Below are positions 63,127-64,000 of a stretch of DNA of 64,000 bases, in pieces. How positions within the stretch are numbered: position 1 is the stretch's first letter; every line of letters starts with the position of its first letter. Source of the DNA: Bacillota bacterium (lineage in GTDB: Bacteria > Bacillota > Bacilli > Alicyclobacillales > SLC66); contig JAKACV010000010.1 in NCBI GenBank assembly GCA_021821085.1, positions 1 through 64,000 on the forward strand, read 5' to 3'. Under the pieces are notes generated by a model, which was given only the letters and a program-made list of their open reading frames with translations, ran no database searches and was not told the origin of the DNA. Position numbers and translations under genes: made by a program.

Positions 63127-64000
63127 TTACGACTGCACTGTGCCATAGGCGGCGGAAAATGGCTTTGCAGATACAAACCGTCCCTGCTCTAGATTTCCGA
63201 CGTATTCTCCATCTCTGGCAATTACCTCACCTCGCAGTAGCACGTAACGGGGTATTCCTTGTACTTCAAATCCCTCATATAGGTGATAGTCACTATTTTG
63301 CTTCTGGTTTTGTGCAGTAATTTTAATCGAGACTGTGGGGTCATACAAGACAAGATCCGCATCACTGCCAGTCGCAATGGCCCCTTTTCGAGGAAAAAGA
63401 CCCATGTATTTTGCAGGATTCGTGGATGTGAGTTCAACGAACTTATTGAGAGATATCTTTCCGGTTTGAACCCCGAATGTATAAAGCAATTGCAGCCAAT
63501 TCTCGATTCCGTTTACACCGTTAGGAATTTTCCGAAAATCGTCCAATCCTAATCGCTTCTGTTCCCTAAAATTAAAGGAGCAATGATCCGTTCCAATCGT
63601 TTGAAGCGAACCTTCAAACAGCCCTTGCCACAACTTCTCTTGGTTGAACTTATAACGCAGTGGAGGCGAACATACGTACTTAGCCCCCTCAAAATCGGGT
63701 AACTCTAAATACGATTCATCAAGTAAAAGGTACTGGGGACATGTTTCGGCAAAAACAGGTTGTCCATTTGAACGAGCTCGTCGAATTTCTTCCAAGGACT
63801 CCTCTCCCGACACGTGAACGACAAAAATAGGGGCTTCTGCAACTTTCGCTAAGGCAATTGCACGCCGCGTCGCCTCCGCCTCGACAACAATGGGTCGACT
63901 TGTTGCGTGGTACTTTGGCTCTACCTTTCCATCTGCGATCAACTGACGTTGCAACAACTCTATCACGTCCCCATTTTCTGCATGGACCATGACGAGAGCA
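63127..64000 (-). CDS. Dihydropyrimidinase/hydantoinase (start beyond the window)
   Basis: The C-terminal ~290 residues of a cyclic amidohydrolase. Visible are VHAENGDVIELLQRQL (first part of the metal site region), PIFVVHVSGEESLEEI, FAETCPQYLLLDESYLE, IGTDHCSFNF with the catalytic Asp, and PARKGAIA-like FPRKGAIATGSDADLVLYDP. The N-terminal ~180 residues with the His-x-His lie outside the window. It opens hydantoin or dihydropyrimidine rings; the next gene (61756) would remove the carbamoyl group. The two are separated by 108 bases. Confidence 0.93.
   Translation of the reverse strand, partial: ALVMVHAENGDVIELLQRQLIADGKVEPKYHATSRPIVVEAEATRRAIALAKVAEAPIFVVHVSGEESLEEIRRARSNGQPVFAETCPQYLLLDESYLELPDFEGAKYVCSPPLRYKFNQEKLWQGLFEGSLQTIGTDHCSFNFREQKRLGLDDFRKIPNGVNGIENWLQLLYTFGVQTGKISLNKFVELTSTNPAKYMGLFPRKGAIATGSDADLVLYDPTVSIKITAQNQKQNSDYHLYEGFEVQGIPRYVLLRGEVIARDGEYVGNLEQGRFVSAKPFSAAYGTVQS

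Noticed and set aside
1-64000. CRISPR arrays, tRNA or rRNA genes
   Set aside because: No regular repeat-spacer pattern, cloverleaf-like sequence or rRNA segment was seen in reading the window.

Overview
The window looks like chromosomal DNA from a Gram-positive, Bacillus/Alicyclobacillus-like Firmicute that meets metals. Supporting signs are AGGAGG-type ribosome binding sites, sigma-A-like promoters, a Tn4430-type Tn3 transposon, and arsenic, mercury and ChrB-type (chromate) resistance genes. The species cannot be fixed from sequence alone. There are no rRNA or tRNA genes and no CRISPR array.

Layout. 1-2.7 kb: an integrase fragment, then a small defence/toxin-like patch (MNT nucleotidyltransferase + HEPN pair, Uma2 nuclease, and a second small-protein + nucleotidyltransferase-like pair). 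2.7-6.6 kb: a graveyard of IS remnants (an unassigned DDE family, IS3, IS110, IS66) around one apparently intact IS3-family element. 6.6-11 kb: an ars operon on the minus strand (AhpD-like, ArsD, two half-size ArsA ATPases, DsrE-like, a broken FmdE-like gene, ArsR) whose pump gene arsB is cut off by IS debris. 11-16.4 kb: a broken phage-type integrase, then a Tn3-family transposon with intact tnpI, frameshifted tnpA and one recognisable 38-bp end. 16.5-30 kb: mixed accessory genes (PhzF, GNATs, isochorismatase-like, htpG, MocR regulator with divergent exporter, mercuric reductase), several of them decayed. 30-37.8 kb: a Wadjet-type (JetD-A-B-C) SMC defence operon with an in-frame stop in jetB. 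38.2-42.1 kb: an operon of ChrB-domain proteins with an MFS transporter and a beta-propeller protein. 42.5-50.4 kb: a D-amino-acid/diaminopropionate catabolic cluster (MFS, D-aminoacylase, YgeY-like hydrolase, YgeX-like lyase) with a sigma-54 activator. 50.7-60.9 kb: a sugar operon (RbsBCA-type ABC importer, two FGGY kinases, DeoR regulator, PfkB kinase, D-lyxose isomerase, class I aldolase). 61.7-64 kb: carbamoyl-amino-acid hydrolase and a dihydropyrimidinase that runs off the edge.

A thread through the left and middle parts is a 156-bp non-coding mobile repeat (MITE-like) present in three nearly identical copies at 17285, 23686 and 61236. Each is flanked by a 6-bp target duplication of the form YWWTAG, and the copies sit in a GNAT gene, an IS3 element and an unidentified gene fragment. 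The island has clearly been shaped by repeated insertion and decay. The catabolic operons to the right of 42.5 kb look intact and functional.

How genes work together. ArsD would pass arsenite to the paired ArsA halves, but the membrane channel is missing here. MerA would reduce Hg(II), but the transporter and regulator beside it are relics. The Jet proteins form a plasmid-cleaving SMC complex if the jetB stop is suppressed or is not real. The sugar operon would import a pentose or hexose, isomerise it to a ketose, phosphorylate it and split it by aldolase. The amino-acid cluster would deacylate, hydrolyse and deaminate modified amino acids.
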